Shown here in pieces: positions 8,641-17,511 of a stretch of DNA of 64,000 bases (positions are counted from its first letter, which is position 1; each line of letters opens with the position of its first letter). The notes under the pieces were generated by a model that did not search any database, had not been told where the DNA came from, and was given only the letters and a program-made list of their open reading frames with translations. The stretch comes from Aliiglaciecola sp. LCG003 (GTDB lineage: Bacteria > Pseudomonadota > Gammaproteobacteria > Enterobacterales > Alteromonadaceae). The position numbers and the translations under genes are program-made. Location of the stretch: positions 3,658,001 through 3,722,000 of the forward strand of contig NZ_CP128185.1 of NCBI RefSeq assembly GCF_030316135.1, given 5' to 3'.

Positions 8641-9793
8641 TGTGGCTACTGAGTAAATCGAGCTTTCCTTGATAGCGCATTTGATCTTGGTCATTTCTAG
8701 AGCGGTCACGGGCACGCTTAAAGTACATTTGACTACGATTTATATCGCCTAATTGGTAATAAGTCTTGGCCAATCCAAAATATATTTCATGTTTGCTTTT
8801 GTCCAACCTCAGCGCATCACGATAATGTTTCAGGGCTAGGTCAAGATTGCCATTGTCCAACTCCTGTTCCCCTAAAATATAATGGTAAAACGGATTGGCT
8901 CCACGCAAACGTTCCAATCTAGCATTGATGGCCTGAGCTTCTTGGGTTCGTCCGGTGTAATCGTATAAAAACGCCAAGTTTTCCCAAGCGGTTAAATTTC
9001 CCGGTTGCAGTTCAATAGCGTGATTGTATGAGTTTTGCGCGTCATCATAATACCCTGACAGACGGTATAAAATACCCAAGTTCACCCAAGTGGACTCGAA
9101 TTTGGGTGCAATCTCTGCTGCGTGCTTAAAGTAAGCATAGGCTTTGGTGTGGTTACCTGAGAGTAATGCATCAGCCCCTTTGTTGTTGTAAAACATGGCG
9201 ATAACCATCTCTTTACCAACAAATTGCTTAGGAAATTTCTTACGATTACTTTGCGGATCAAAATCGACTTCATAGCCATCGGCAAGCAAATGGATAATAC
9301 CGTTTCGGTCTCGTGGGGATATCTGCAAATTAATGTGCCCATTAAGCAGACTGTAGCCCTCACGGCGTGTCCAGTATTCAGGGATCTGTATATCTTGGAA
9401 GCGCACACTAAAACCGGCTTCTTTAGCCAGAGCATAAGTCATAATGGACATCGATAAACAATTTGCAGCTCTATTTTTAAATGTCTGAGTTGCGGTGGTA
9501 TTGGCACTGCCCATATACAAGAGATTAAATTCTGAGCGGTCAAAAATTTTACTTATCAGGGTTTCCATTCGGTCAACGGGATCTTGGATTTTACCGACAC
9601 TATGTCGAACAAAGTCTATGGCTTCCTGATCCAGCCCGAAAATTTGCTGTTCAGTTTCGATATTGATCTCTTTGTATTGGGGGTATGCCTGATCATTAAG
9701 AAGTGAATCACTTTGTTGAGTTATTGGGTTCGAGGCGGTTTGACACCCTAACAAGGCGCTAAGTATGATGAAGAATAGTGGGATTGACTTCAT
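8624..9793 (-). CDS. Lipoprotein with transglutaminase-like domain and TPR repeats
   Basis: The start at 9793 is chosen because AGGAG lies 6 nt before it; the ATG two codons upstream directly abuts the same AGGAG. The protein is about 389 residues. The N-terminus MKSIPLFFIILSALLGC is a lipoprotein signal with Cys at the lipobox. Residues ~60-190 look like a transglutaminase/bacterial cysteine-peptidase-like domain, with the Cys in FKNRAANCLSMSIMTYALA, a His in LLNGHINLQI and an Asp in YEVDFDPQS. Residues ~200-380 are about five TPR units (AYAYFKHAAEIAPKFES, AQNSYNHAIELQPGNLTA, ALKHYRDALRLDKSK). It is likely an envelope-anchored scaffold or peptidase; its role is unknown. It is coupled to the M28 peptidase downstream. 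Confidence 0.82.
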   Translation of the reverse strand: MKSIPLFFIILSALLGCQTASNPITQQSDSLLNDQAYPQYKEINIETEQQIFGLDQEAIDFVRHSVGKIQDPVDRMETLISKIFDRSEFNLLYMGSANTTATQTFKNRAANCLSMSIMTYALAKEAGFSVRFQDIQIPEYWTRREGYSLLNGHINLQISPRDRNGIIHLLADGYEVDFDPQSNRKKFPKQFVGKEMVIAMFYNNKGADALLSGNHTKAYAYFKHAAEIAPKFESTWVNLGILYRLSGYYDDAQNSYNHAIELQPGNLTAWENLAFLYDYTGRTQEAQAINARLERLRGANPFYHYILGEQELDNGNLDLALKHYRDALRLDKSKHEIYFGLAKTYYQLGDINRSQMYFKRARDRSRNDQDQMRYQGKLDLLSSHNDKNI

Positions 9794-10123
9794 AAACATC
9801 TCCTAATGCATACTATAAACATAGTAGCCTTAGGTTGATTTTTCCAGCCACTTCGCCCCCAAATCTAGTAGTTTCACCCCAAAAACCTCATATTTAAGCG
9901 AAATATCTAATTGGCTTTGAATCCGTTTGATCCCGTTTAGCTTTTACTCAACTTAGGTAATAGCAATTTGGCTAACCCATGTGTGGGTTGCCAGCAAGGT
10001 TTAGCAGATTGACTAGACTGCACTTCACCGAAACTCACAGGATTGCCAGTCAGAGGATGTCTGCTCTTGCAATTATAGCTAGTCACAAGTGACTCTGCTT
10101 ATCAAAAATGTATGCCTAATGGT
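9794..10123. other. Gap between TPR lipoprotein gene and lysR
   Basis: About 330 bp lie upstream of the lipoprotein gene and downstream of lysR. The only structure I see is a short hairpin, AACCCA (9974-9979) with TGGGTT (9984-9989), flanked by GGC/GCC and lacking a T tract. It could be a weak terminator of lysR. No gene is visible. Confidence 0.4.
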
Positions 10124-11143
10124 TCAAATTGCAGTGTTTAGCGTTATGGGTCTGACGTTGTCAATATGGCTATCTTGTTCGGCCGCCGAACAGATCTGCG
10201 GATTGCTTTTACACAGCTTCAGCATAGTCGCCTTGGTGTTATTTTTTGTATTACTAACAATTATTTGCTTTAAATGCTGACGCAGCCAAGCTAAACCCTC
10301 ATCTCGGTCTTGGCGCTTGTGCCATATCATCGAAATTTGATTGGGTGGAATATCTATAGGTGGGCGGGTGGCCGCAATTTTCTCATCCAAGATGGCTTCA
10401 TAAACTGCAGCTGTAGGCACCACACAAATCAAATTGCTATTTTGGACTAATTTGGCCACCGAAGAGAAGTGGTTCACCGTCAGTGCCACTCTGCGCGATA
10501 ACCCATGTTGCATCAATACTTGATCTGTGACACCAGTGGTGTCACCAGACAATGAGACTAGCAGATGGTCGGCGTTGGCAAACTCATGCAAACCCAATTT
10601 TTGTTTAGCCAGAGGGTGACCCAAGCGCATTACACACAAAAAGCTAGGGGTGAATAGGAACTCTGAACGAAAGGTCGATGACGTCCCGCTAGCGTCACCA
10701 ATCACTAAGTCAACTTCAGCATCATCCAACACCTTATCCGCATTCACAATAGTATATGGAATAGCATGAATATTAATATGCGGCGCTTCCTGTTCAATAA
10801 TTTTCCGCAAATGCGCCCACGCGGTATCCGCTACAATATCGGCACTGGCAATGCGAAATGTGCGTCTGGCCGTGGCCGGGTCAAACACTTTTGGGTCCAC
10901 GGCATCTGACAAGCTACTGAGTGGCAACTTAATTTTTTCCCACAAATTTTGCGCATAGATAGTGGGCTGAATGTTGCGTCCGTCTTTTACAAACACTTCA
11001 TCTTTCCATGCCGTGCGCATCCGGCTAACAGAATTCGACACCGCAGGCTGTGTCATAGACAGCCTATCCGCTGCTCGGGTGATGGATTTTTCAGTCATGA
11101 TGGCATCAAACACCATCAATAAATTCAGATCTTGCGGGCGCAT
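10124..11143 (-). CDS. LysR-type transcriptional regulator, divergent from the RND efflux operon
   Basis: The start at 11143 (MRPQDLNLLMVFDAIM) has GGAG 5 nt upstream, better than the in-frame ATGs at 11173-11176. The product is about 339 residues. Residues 1-65 are the winged helix-turn-helix (SITRAADRLSMTQPAVSNSVSRMR). Residues ~90-300 are the periplasmic-binding-like effector domain. A hydrophilic tail of roughly 30-40 residues (SNTKNNTKATMLKLCKSN...) extends past the usual LysR length. It is divergent from the efflux operon with a LysR box between, the arrangement of mexT and mexEF-oprN. Control of the pump in response to a small ligand is inferred from position. Confidence 0.9.
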   Translation of the reverse strand: MRPQDLNLLMVFDAIMTEKSITRAADRLSMTQPAVSNSVSRMRTAWKDEVFVKDGRNIQPTIYAQNLWEKIKLPLSSLSDAVDPKVFDPATARRTFRIASADIVADTAWAHLRKIIEQEAPHINIHAIPYTIVNADKVLDDAEVDLVIGDASGTSSTFRSEFLFTPSFLCVMRLGHPLAKQKLGLHEFANADHLLVSLSGDTTGVTDQVLMQHGLSRRVALTVNHFSSVAKLVQNSNLICVVPTAAVYEAILDEKIAATRPPIDIPPNQISMIWHKRQDRDEGLAWLRQHLKQIIVSNTKNNTKATMLKLCKSNPQICSAAEQDSHIDNVRPITLNTAI

Positions 11144-11185
11144 AGGCTCTCCACGTGGAGGACTCCAATACATCACATAAATAAA

Positions 11186-11246
11186 TGTATTCGATACAAT
11201 TTAATAATTATTTTTATTTATTGTAGTCACGGATAATGCAATCCGT
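11186..11246. promoter_or_regulatory. LysR-type operator region (T-N11-A box plus a second dyad)
   Basis: TGTATTCGATACA (11186-11198) is a perfect dyad, TGTAT-N3-ATACA, and fits the LysR consensus T-N11-A. A second perfect dyad, ACGGAT-N6-ATCCGT, spans 11229-11246 and ends about 28 nt before the adaptor-protein ATG. Such a pair in a divergent lysR intergenic region is the usual recognition/activation arrangement. Confidence 0.65.
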
Positions 11247-11274
11247 CAAATAGATTAGTTGAGGAGCTAAGAAG

Positions 11275-12555
11275 ATGAAATCACTCACCACACATGTCAG
11301 TAGTAATAATATATTCGGTCTGGCCGCCGCTGCGGCTATGTTTGTGCTTAGCGCTTGTGCACCAGCCGAGCAAGCCAATACTCAATCCCAATTTTCAGCA
11401 CCACAGGTCACAGTTGCTGAAGTATTAAGCCAGCGCTTAACCGAGACAGACGAATTTAGTGGCAGATTACAAGCTCCCCAAACCGTTCAGTTACGGCCTC
11501 GTGTATCTGGTTACATCGATTTTATTAATTTTGCTGAGGGCAGTATGGTCAAAGCTGGCCAGCCGCTATTTTTTATTGATAACGGCCCATATAAAGCGGA
11601 AGTGAAGCACTTAAAAGCCACTCTTGCCAGTGCTGAAAGCACCCTTAATCTGGCCCAAAAAGAGTATCAACGGGCGAAAAACCTGCTTAGTCAGAATGCC
11701 ATTTCAATTGAGGTAGTTGAAAACAGATCAGCGACTGAGCAGCAAGCACAGGCCAATGTAGATTCAGCTAAGGCGCAGTTGGATATTGCCAAATTAAATC
11801 TGAGTTACACACGAGTAGAAGCTCCCATTTCCGGTCGTGTCTCTCATGCTATCGTCACCAAAGGCAACTATGTGAATGCTGGGCAAACCCTGCTAACTAC
11901 CTTAGTGTCGACACAAGAAGTGTATGCCTATTTCGATGTGGATGAGCAAACGTATTTGAAATATCGGGCCCTGTCCAAAAGTGGCAGCCGCCCCGATGCT
12001 GCTGATTCACACAACCCTGTATATATGGCTCTGGCTTCAGGCGATGATTATGCCTATGAGGGTGAGATTGATTTTATTGATAACGCGGTTAATCCAGACA
12101 CTGGCACCATTCGCGGTCGCGCTGTGTTCAATAACGCCGATGGAAGTTTGATCCCAGGATTATTTGCGCGGCTAAAACTATTTGCTAGCGAATCTTATCA
12201 AGGGATTTTGATTGATGATAAAGCGATTTCTACGGATTTGAGCAATAAATATGTACTAGTGATTGATCAACAGAACGTTGCTCAATACCGCAATGTAGTC
12301 CTAGGCGAAAAATTGAATGGCCTGAGGATCATCAAATCTGGTTTGCAAGCTGGTGAAAAAATTGTGGTGAAGGGGTTACAGCGGGTCCGTCCTGGTAGTC
12401 AGATATCACCAGAGACTGTCAGCATGGCACCCTCTGCGGTTCTTGAGCAATTAAACGCTCAACAGTTACGTGTAGACGAAGCTCGTACACCAAATAGCTT
12501 AGCTAAAACCAGCATTAGTTATCCCCCTACTACTGCCATTCCAGTTGGAAGGTAA
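11275..12555 (+). CDS. RND efflux periplasmic adaptor (membrane fusion lipoprotein)
   Basis: A 426-residue protein with a lipoprotein signal (AAAAAMFVLSACAPAE). It then has the HlyD/AcrA plan: a beta-barrel/lipoyl half (LRPRVSGYIDFINFAEGSMV, FFIDNGPYKAEV), a coiled-coil hairpin (~residues 118-170, KATLASAESTLNLAQKEYQ), the second lipoyl half (YTRVEAPISGRVSHAIV) and a membrane-proximal domain (VLGEKLNGLRIIKSGLQAGE). It bridges the inner-membrane pump and the outer-membrane channel. GAGGAG precedes the ATG. It is the first gene of the three-gene efflux operon; the pump gene follows 1 nt after its stop codon. Closest in style to AcrA/MexE; the drug range is not readable. Confidence 0.92.
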   Translation: MKSLTTHVSSNNIFGLAAAAAMFVLSACAPAEQANTQSQFSAPQVTVAEVLSQRLTETDEFSGRLQAPQTVQLRPRVSGYIDFINFAEGSMVKAGQPLFFIDNGPYKAEVKHLKATLASAESTLNLAQKEYQRAKNLLSQNAISIEVVENRSATEQQAQANVDSAKAQLDIAKLNLSYTRVEAPISGRVSHAIVTKGNYVNAGQTLLTTLVSTQEVYAYFDVDEQTYLKYRALSKSGSRPDAADSHNPVYMALASGDDYAYEGEIDFIDNAVNPDTGTIRGRAVFNNADGSLIPGLFARLKLFASESYQGILIDDKAISTDLSNKYVLVIDQQNVAQYRNVVLGEKLNGLRIIKSGLQAGEKIVVKGLQRVRPGSQISPETVSMAPSAVLEQLNAQQLRVDEARTPNSLAKTSISYPPTTAIPVGR

Positions 12556-12556
12556 C

Positions 12557-15500
12557 ATGAATTTTTCGCAATTTTTTATTCGTCGCCCTATTTTTGCAGG
12601 GGTGCTGTCGATTTTAATCTTTATCGCTGGTGCTCTAGCGGTATGGCAATTGCCCATAACTGAGTACCCAGAAGTGGTTCCCCCCACAGTAGTGGTCACC
12701 GCGAGTTATCCTGGAGCTAATCCTAAAGTCATAGCTGATACAGTTGCTGGTCCTTTGGAGCAAGAAATTCAGGGCACCGAAAACATGTTATATATGTCAT
12801 CACAGGCTACCTCTGATGGACGTATGACCTTAACCATCACCTTTGCAATTGGCTCCGATGTGGATAAATCGCAAACGCTAGTGCAAAACCGAGTAAACCG
12901 TGCGCTACCTAGATTACCAGCGGTGGTGCAAAAACTTGGCGTAGTAACCCAAAAGTCATCTCCAGATTTGACTATGGTGGTACATTTAACCTCGCCTAAC
13001 AATGATTACGATACCTTGTATCTGTCTAATTATGCACAGCTAAATGTGAAAGACCAACTCAATGCTATAGAGGGAGTGGGTGATGTACGGATCTTTGGTG
13101 CTGGCGAATACAGTATGCGTGTATGGTTAGACCCAGAAAAAGTAGCCGCGTTGAATTTGAGTACTTCTGACGTCGTCAATGCTATTCGCGAGCAAAATCA
13201 ACAAGCGGCTGCAGGTAGTTTGGGAGCTCAACCCACAGGTGCGAGTGATTTTCAGTTCTTGATCAATGTCAAAGGGCGCTTAAACAGCGAAGAAGAGTTC
13301 AGAAATATCATTGTTAAAGTGGGCGATTCCGGCCAGGTTACTCGTTTAAATGACCTAGCTAAAGTTGAATTGGGCTCAAATTCATATGCGTTGCGCTCGC
13401 TACTAAACAACGAACAAGCAGTCGCTATGCCAATCTTTCAGGCTCCTGGTTCTAATGCAATTGATATTTCGGACAATGTGCGCCGTAAAATGGCCGAGCT
13501 TCAACAAACCTTCCCCCAAGGCGTAAGCTATGAAATTGCCTACGACCCTACAGTATTTGTGCGAGGCTCCATTGATGCGGTGATCACCACCCTACTCGAA
13601 GCCATCTTACTTGTGGTTATTGTGATCATACTATTTTTACAAACGTGGCGAGCGTCGATAATCCCTTTAGTGGCTGTCCCAGTCTCTCTAGTAGGGACAT
13701 TTGCGGTGATGCATTTACTTGGCTTTTCGCTAAATGCCCTGTCTCTTTTCGGTCTAGTACTGGCGATTGGGATTGTAGTTGATGACGCAATTGTAGTGGT
13801 CGAAAATGTCGAACGAAATATAGAGCAGGGCCTCGCCCCTCTTGCTGCTACCCAAAAAGCAATGAAAGAGGTAACTGGCCCAATCATAGCCACAACCTTA
13901 GTCTTAGCTGCGGTTTTTATTCCCACTGCGTTTATGTCAGGCCTAACCGGACAGTTTTACAAGCAGTTTGCACTTACTATCACCATATCTACATTTATAT
14001 CAGCATTCAACTCATTAACTCTTAGCCCTGCTTTGGCCGCAATACTGCTTAAAGACAAATCACAAGCGAAAGATTGGTTAACTCGTCTGATGGATAAACT
14101 CTTCGGTTATTGGCTGTTCAAGCCTTTCAATCGAGTCTTTGCTCGAGGCGAAAAAGTCTACAGTTTTACAGTCAAAAAAGTGGTACGTTCCAGTGCTATT
14201 ATGATGGTACTTTATGTGGGTCTATTGGCTTTAACTTACGGTCAATTTGCCAGCACACCAACAGGCTATGTGCCCAGCCAAGACAAACAGTATTTAGTCT
14301 CTTTTGCACAGTTGCCTGATGCATCTTCATTAGATCGCACCGAAGAGGTCATTCGAGAGATGTCCCGAATTGCGCTGGAACATCCAGGTGTGGCATCTGC
14401 CGTGGCGTTTCCTGGATTGAACATCAATGGGTTTACTAACAGCCCATCCAGCGGCATCATTTTCGTGACGCTTGAAGATTTCGAGCAGCGTAATACTGAC
14501 AACTTATCGGCAAATGCTATCGCCGCAGATTTAGGCCAGAAATTTTCAGTTATTCAAGATGCCTTCATTTCAATCTTTCCACCACCTCCAGTCCAGGGCT
14601 TGGGCACCATTGGTGGCTTCAAGTTGCAAATCCAAGACAAAGCTAACCTTGGTTATGAAGCCCTATATGAAGTTACCCAGCAAGTTACTCAAAAGGCATG
14701 GGCAACCCCAGAACTAGCGGGCGTATTTTCCAGCTACCAGGTGAATGTTCCTCAGTTAGATGTGCAAATTGACCGGGAAAAAGCCAAAATGCAAGGGGTT
14801 TCCATCAGCGAAATATTCCAAACCATGCAGGTTTATCTTGGCTCCTTGTATGTTAATGATTTCAATCAGTTTGGTCGGACATATCAGGTAAACGTGCAAG
14901 CTATAGATACCTTTCGGCAAGAGCCTGAACAAGTCACTCAATTAAAAGTGCGAAATGCCCAAGGAAAGATGATCCCATTAGGTTCCTTCGTCACCGTTGA
15001 ATTTGTCGCCGGCCCCGATAGAGTGATGCATTACAATGGCTTTAAAACTGCAGAAATTAATGCTGCACCGGGGCAAGGTTACAGCACAGGTGAGGCACAA
15101 ACAGCCATTGAGAAAATATTGGACGAAACCTTACCCATAGGCATGTCATACGAATGGACCGACTTAACCTATCAACAGATATTAGCCGGTGACACCGCCA
15201 TGCTAGTTTTCCCACTAGTAGTGTTACTAGTGTTTTTAGTGCTGGCGGCGCAATACGAGAGTTTGAGTTTGCCAATAGCTATCATTCTGATTGTGCCAAT
15301 GACACTGTTATCCGCGATGACAGGGGTGATTTTAGCCGGTGGTGACAACAATATTTTCACCCAAATTGGTCTCATAGTACTAGTCGGATTGGCTACCAAG
15401 AATGCCATATTGATCGTCGAATTTGCCAAAGAAAAAGAACACCAAGGGTTGAACCTAATGGACGCTTTGATGGAAGCAACCCGTATGCGTTTGCGGCCAA

Positions 15501-15742
15501 TCCTGATGACCTCAATTGCCTTCATTATGGGTGTAGTCCCTATGGCGTTCTCAACCGGTGCAGGAGCAGAAATGCGTCAAGCGATGGGTATTACGGTCTT
15601 TTCCGGCATGATTGGGGTAACCCTATTTGGCTTAGTTTTAACCCCTGTATTTTATCACTTGGTTAGACGTCGTCACGCCAATAAATTGCCTTTGAAAGCG
15701 CCTAATCAATCAAGCAATGAGGGAAGCCATCATGGGGCATAA
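12557..15742 (+). CDS. RND efflux pump permease, HAE1 family
   Basis: I use the ATG at 12557, preceded by GGAAGG; the TTG at 12545 lies inside the adaptor gene. The protein is about 1061 residues. It opens MNFSQFFIRRPIFAGVLSIL, the canonical HAE1 start. Twelve membrane helices alternate with two large periplasmic loops. The proton-relay aspartates lie in TM4 (VLAIGIVVDDAIVVVENVER). Other family marks are YPGANPKVIADTVAGPLEQ, NRALPRLPAVVQKLGV, the FFIPTAFMSG-like region and GLATKNAILIVEFAKE in TM10. It exports amphipathic drugs or metabolites by proton antiport. It is the central gene of the operon, and its 3' end overlaps the channel gene by 11 nt. Confidence 0.94.
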   Translation: MNFSQFFIRRPIFAGVLSILIFIAGALAVWQLPITEYPEVVPPTVVVTASYPGANPKVIADTVAGPLEQEIQGTENMLYMSSQATSDGRMTLTITFAIGSDVDKSQTLVQNRVNRALPRLPAVVQKLGVVTQKSSPDLTMVVHLTSPNNDYDTLYLSNYAQLNVKDQLNAIEGVGDVRIFGAGEYSMRVWLDPEKVAALNLSTSDVVNAIREQNQQAAAGSLGAQPTGASDFQFLINVKGRLNSEEEFRNIIVKVGDSGQVTRLNDLAKVELGSNSYALRSLLNNEQAVAMPIFQAPGSNAIDISDNVRRKMAELQQTFPQGVSYEIAYDPTVFVRGSIDAVITTLLEAILLVVIVIILFLQTWRASIIPLVAVPVSLVGTFAVMHLLGFSLNALSLFGLVLAIGIVVDDAIVVVENVERNIEQGLAPLAATQKAMKEVTGPIIATTLVLAAVFIPTAFMSGLTGQFYKQFALTITISTFISAFNSLTLSPALAAILLKDKSQAKDWLTRLMDKLFGYWLFKPFNRVFARGEKVYSFTVKKVVRSSAIMMVLYVGLLALTYGQFASTPTGYVPSQDKQYLVSFAQLPDASSLDRTEEVIREMSRIALEHPGVASAVAFPGLNINGFTNSPSSGIIFVTLEDFEQRNTDNLSANAIAADLGQKFSVIQDAFISIFPPPPVQGLGTIGGFKLQIQDKANLGYEALYEVTQQVTQKAWATPELAGVFSSYQVNVPQLDVQIDREKAKMQGVSISEIFQTMQVYLGSLYVNDFNQFGRTYQVNVQAIDTFRQEPEQVTQLKVRNAQGKMIPLGSFVTVEFVAGPDRVMHYNGFKTAEINAAPGQGYSTGEAQTAIEKILDETLPIGMSYEWTDLTYQQILAGDTAMLVFPLVVLLVFLVLAAQYESLSLPIAIILIVPMTLLSAMTGVILAGGDNNIFTQIGLIVLVGLATKNAILIVEFAKEKEHQGLNLMDALMEATRMRLRPILMTSIAFIMGVVPMAFSTGAGAEMRQAMGITVFSGMIGVTLFGLVLTPVFYHLVRRRHANKLPLKAPNQSSNEGSHHGA

Positions 15743-17219
15743 GTCGTTAAGAATATTGCCAGCCATCGCAAGTGCTCTTATTTTATCAGGTTGCGTGCAG
15801 GTAATTGATGCATATCAAGCGCCGTTGGAACTGCGAGTTAACCAAGTGCAAATCAAATCGGCGGCGGGCACCTCATTGAGCCAGCGAGATAACCATTGGT
15901 GGCAGCATTTTGACGACCAGGGATTAAACGCACTGATAGTTATTACCTTGCAAAACAATCCGTCGTTGGCTATCGCTCAAGCGAATATTGAGGCTGCTTA
16001 TGCCATGTTTGCCGATGCGGACAATGACGACCTGCCTAAAGGCGAAATCGGTGCAACTTATACCGTCAGCGACCAAGTCGTAATTGGTGGCAGTCAAGCG
16101 CGGCTCAATTCTCGCAGTTATAGAGCAGGATCTGATTTACGCTGGAGCTTAGATTTGTTTAACAAGCTGGAGTTTGCCCGTCAGGTAGCTGAAGCCGATG
16201 TGCAAGTGCAAACCTATGCATGGCAGCAAGTACGAGTTAATTTAGCGGCCCAAGTCGCAACCTTATATGGCGAGTGGAACGGCCTACAAACACAGATTGA
16301 AGTGGCTAAACGCAATTTAGGCAGTCTGGGGAAAACTCAACAAGTGATTGATGCGCGCCAGGATGCGGGGTTTGTATCCGAGCTAGATGGGCTGCGAATT
16401 GAGGCTCAGTTATTAGGAGTTAAAGCCAGGATCCCCGCTTTGACCGCCCAGTCAATTAGGATTGAAAATAGCATCAAAACCCTTGCGGGCTTGCCGCCTC
16501 AGGATGATAGCCTATCAATATTCCAACCTAGACAATTTTATAGCTCAGACATAACTCCCCTTGAGCACTTAGTGTTGACCCGGCCAGTGGCAATCGGTGT
16601 CACCGCCAACTTGCTAAATCAACGTCCCGACGTACTGCTAGCTGAACGCCAACTAGCTGCTGCCAATGCACAATTAGGCTTTCAAACTGCGAGTTTATAC
16701 CCTGATATTAGTGTGTCGGGTTTCGTTGGTTTTTTGTCCGGCGATTTAGCCTACTTGGGCAATCAAACTAAAGCATGGTCGATTGCTCCCAGTATTTCGT
16801 GGTCAGCCTTGGACTTCAGCTCTATGCTCGCGCAAGTGGACATCGCCGATGCGCAATTAACCAGCGCCAAGCACCAGTTCCATAAGGTGGTACTTGATGC
16901 CTTAAACGAAGCGCAAACAGCTTTGTCCGTATACACTCAAAGCCAGCTAAGACTCAATTTACTTCGTCAGCAAGTTGTTGCCAGTGAAGGGGCACAGCAC
17001 ATCGCTCAACTGCAGTATGATGCTGGTACTATTGACCTTTTAGTTTTGCTTGATGCCGAACGAATCGTGCTGCAAGCAAAAGATAATCTAGCCCAAACCC
17101 AAGCGCAGGTGTTCGCTCAAATTGTTGAAATATATCGCGCATTTGGAGGCGGATTAATTGCTCAAAGTATACCGCCAGACGAGTTTGAACAGTCGAATGC
17201 AGAGATCAGCAAACTATAA
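15732..17219 (+). CDS. Outer-membrane efflux channel lipoprotein, NodT/OprM family
   Basis: I choose the ATG at 15732: GAGGGA lies 7 nt upstream, and the earlier ATG at 15717 has no such site. The product is about 495 residues. The lipobox is in ASALILSGCVQV. The mature part has WWQHFDDQGLNALI at its start and two repeats of the TolC-type alpha-helical barrel (NPSLAIAQANIEAAYAMFAD in the first, RPDVLLAERQLAAANAQLG in the second), with a GFVGFLSGD beta segment. It is the exit duct for the pump encoded just upstream, whose stop codon it overlaps. The three genes are one transcript. Confidence 0.92.
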   Translation: MGHKSLRILPAIASALILSGCVQVIDAYQAPLELRVNQVQIKSAAGTSLSQRDNHWWQHFDDQGLNALIVITLQNNPSLAIAQANIEAAYAMFADADNDDLPKGEIGATYTVSDQVVIGGSQARLNSRSYRAGSDLRWSLDLFNKLEFARQVAEADVQVQTYAWQQVRVNLAAQVATLYGEWNGLQTQIEVAKRNLGSLGKTQQVIDARQDAGFVSELDGLRIEAQLLGVKARIPALTAQSIRIENSIKTLAGLPPQDDSLSIFQPRQFYSSDITPLEHLVLTRPVAIGVTANLLNQRPDVLLAERQLAAANAQLGFQTASLYPDISVSGFVGFLSGDLAYLGNQTKAWSIAPSISWSALDFSSMLAQVDIADAQLTSAKHQFHKVVLDALNEAQTALSVYTQSQLRLNLLRQQVVASEGAQHIAQLQYDAGTIDLLVLLDAERIVLQAKDNLAQTQAQVFAQIVEIYRAFGGGLIAQSIPPDEFEQSNAEISKL

Positions 17220-17511
17220 TGTGACCTTTTGGGTACTAACCGCATATTTGCTTTTGCTCCTTAACTTTTGCATTTGCCTGTTGGTACCCAATTCATTGTT
17301 AGCTATTTCACCATCACATAGATAAAGCATCACATTAAAATCAGCGCGCTAACTACTTCATCTCCGGTTTACCTAGGCTTTTGCATACAGAGGAACCCTG
17401 CTTAGCTTAGCTCCTCACTTTTACTTCGTATTTCACTAGACGCAGAGTAAACAGATACTTATGCTGTGCCAGTACCCCCTGACAATCGATAGCTTAATGG
17501 CACTCATCTAA
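17220..17511. other. Gap after the efflux operon with a long imperfect inverted repeat
   Basis: Arms at 17229-17240 (TTGGGTACTAAC) and 17280-17291 (GTTGGTACCCAA) match with one mismatch around a 39-nt loop. There is no T run, so it is a weak terminator candidate. A related string, CCTTTGGGTACTTACC, recurs at 20873-20888. The rest of the 292 bp shows nothing I can name apart from the leader of the next gene. Confidence 0.4.

Noticed and set aside
10089..10280. 63-codon hydrophobic plus-strand frame as a small membrane protein
   Set aside because: It lies mostly antisense to the lysR 3' end and its hydrophobicity follows from that sequence. lysR is the better-supported gene.
11149..11160. Perfect palindrome CTCCACGTGGAG as a regulator site
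   Set aside because: It overlaps the lysR ribosome binding site and start region. It may hide the site in a hairpin, but I see no second copy and cannot separate it from chance.
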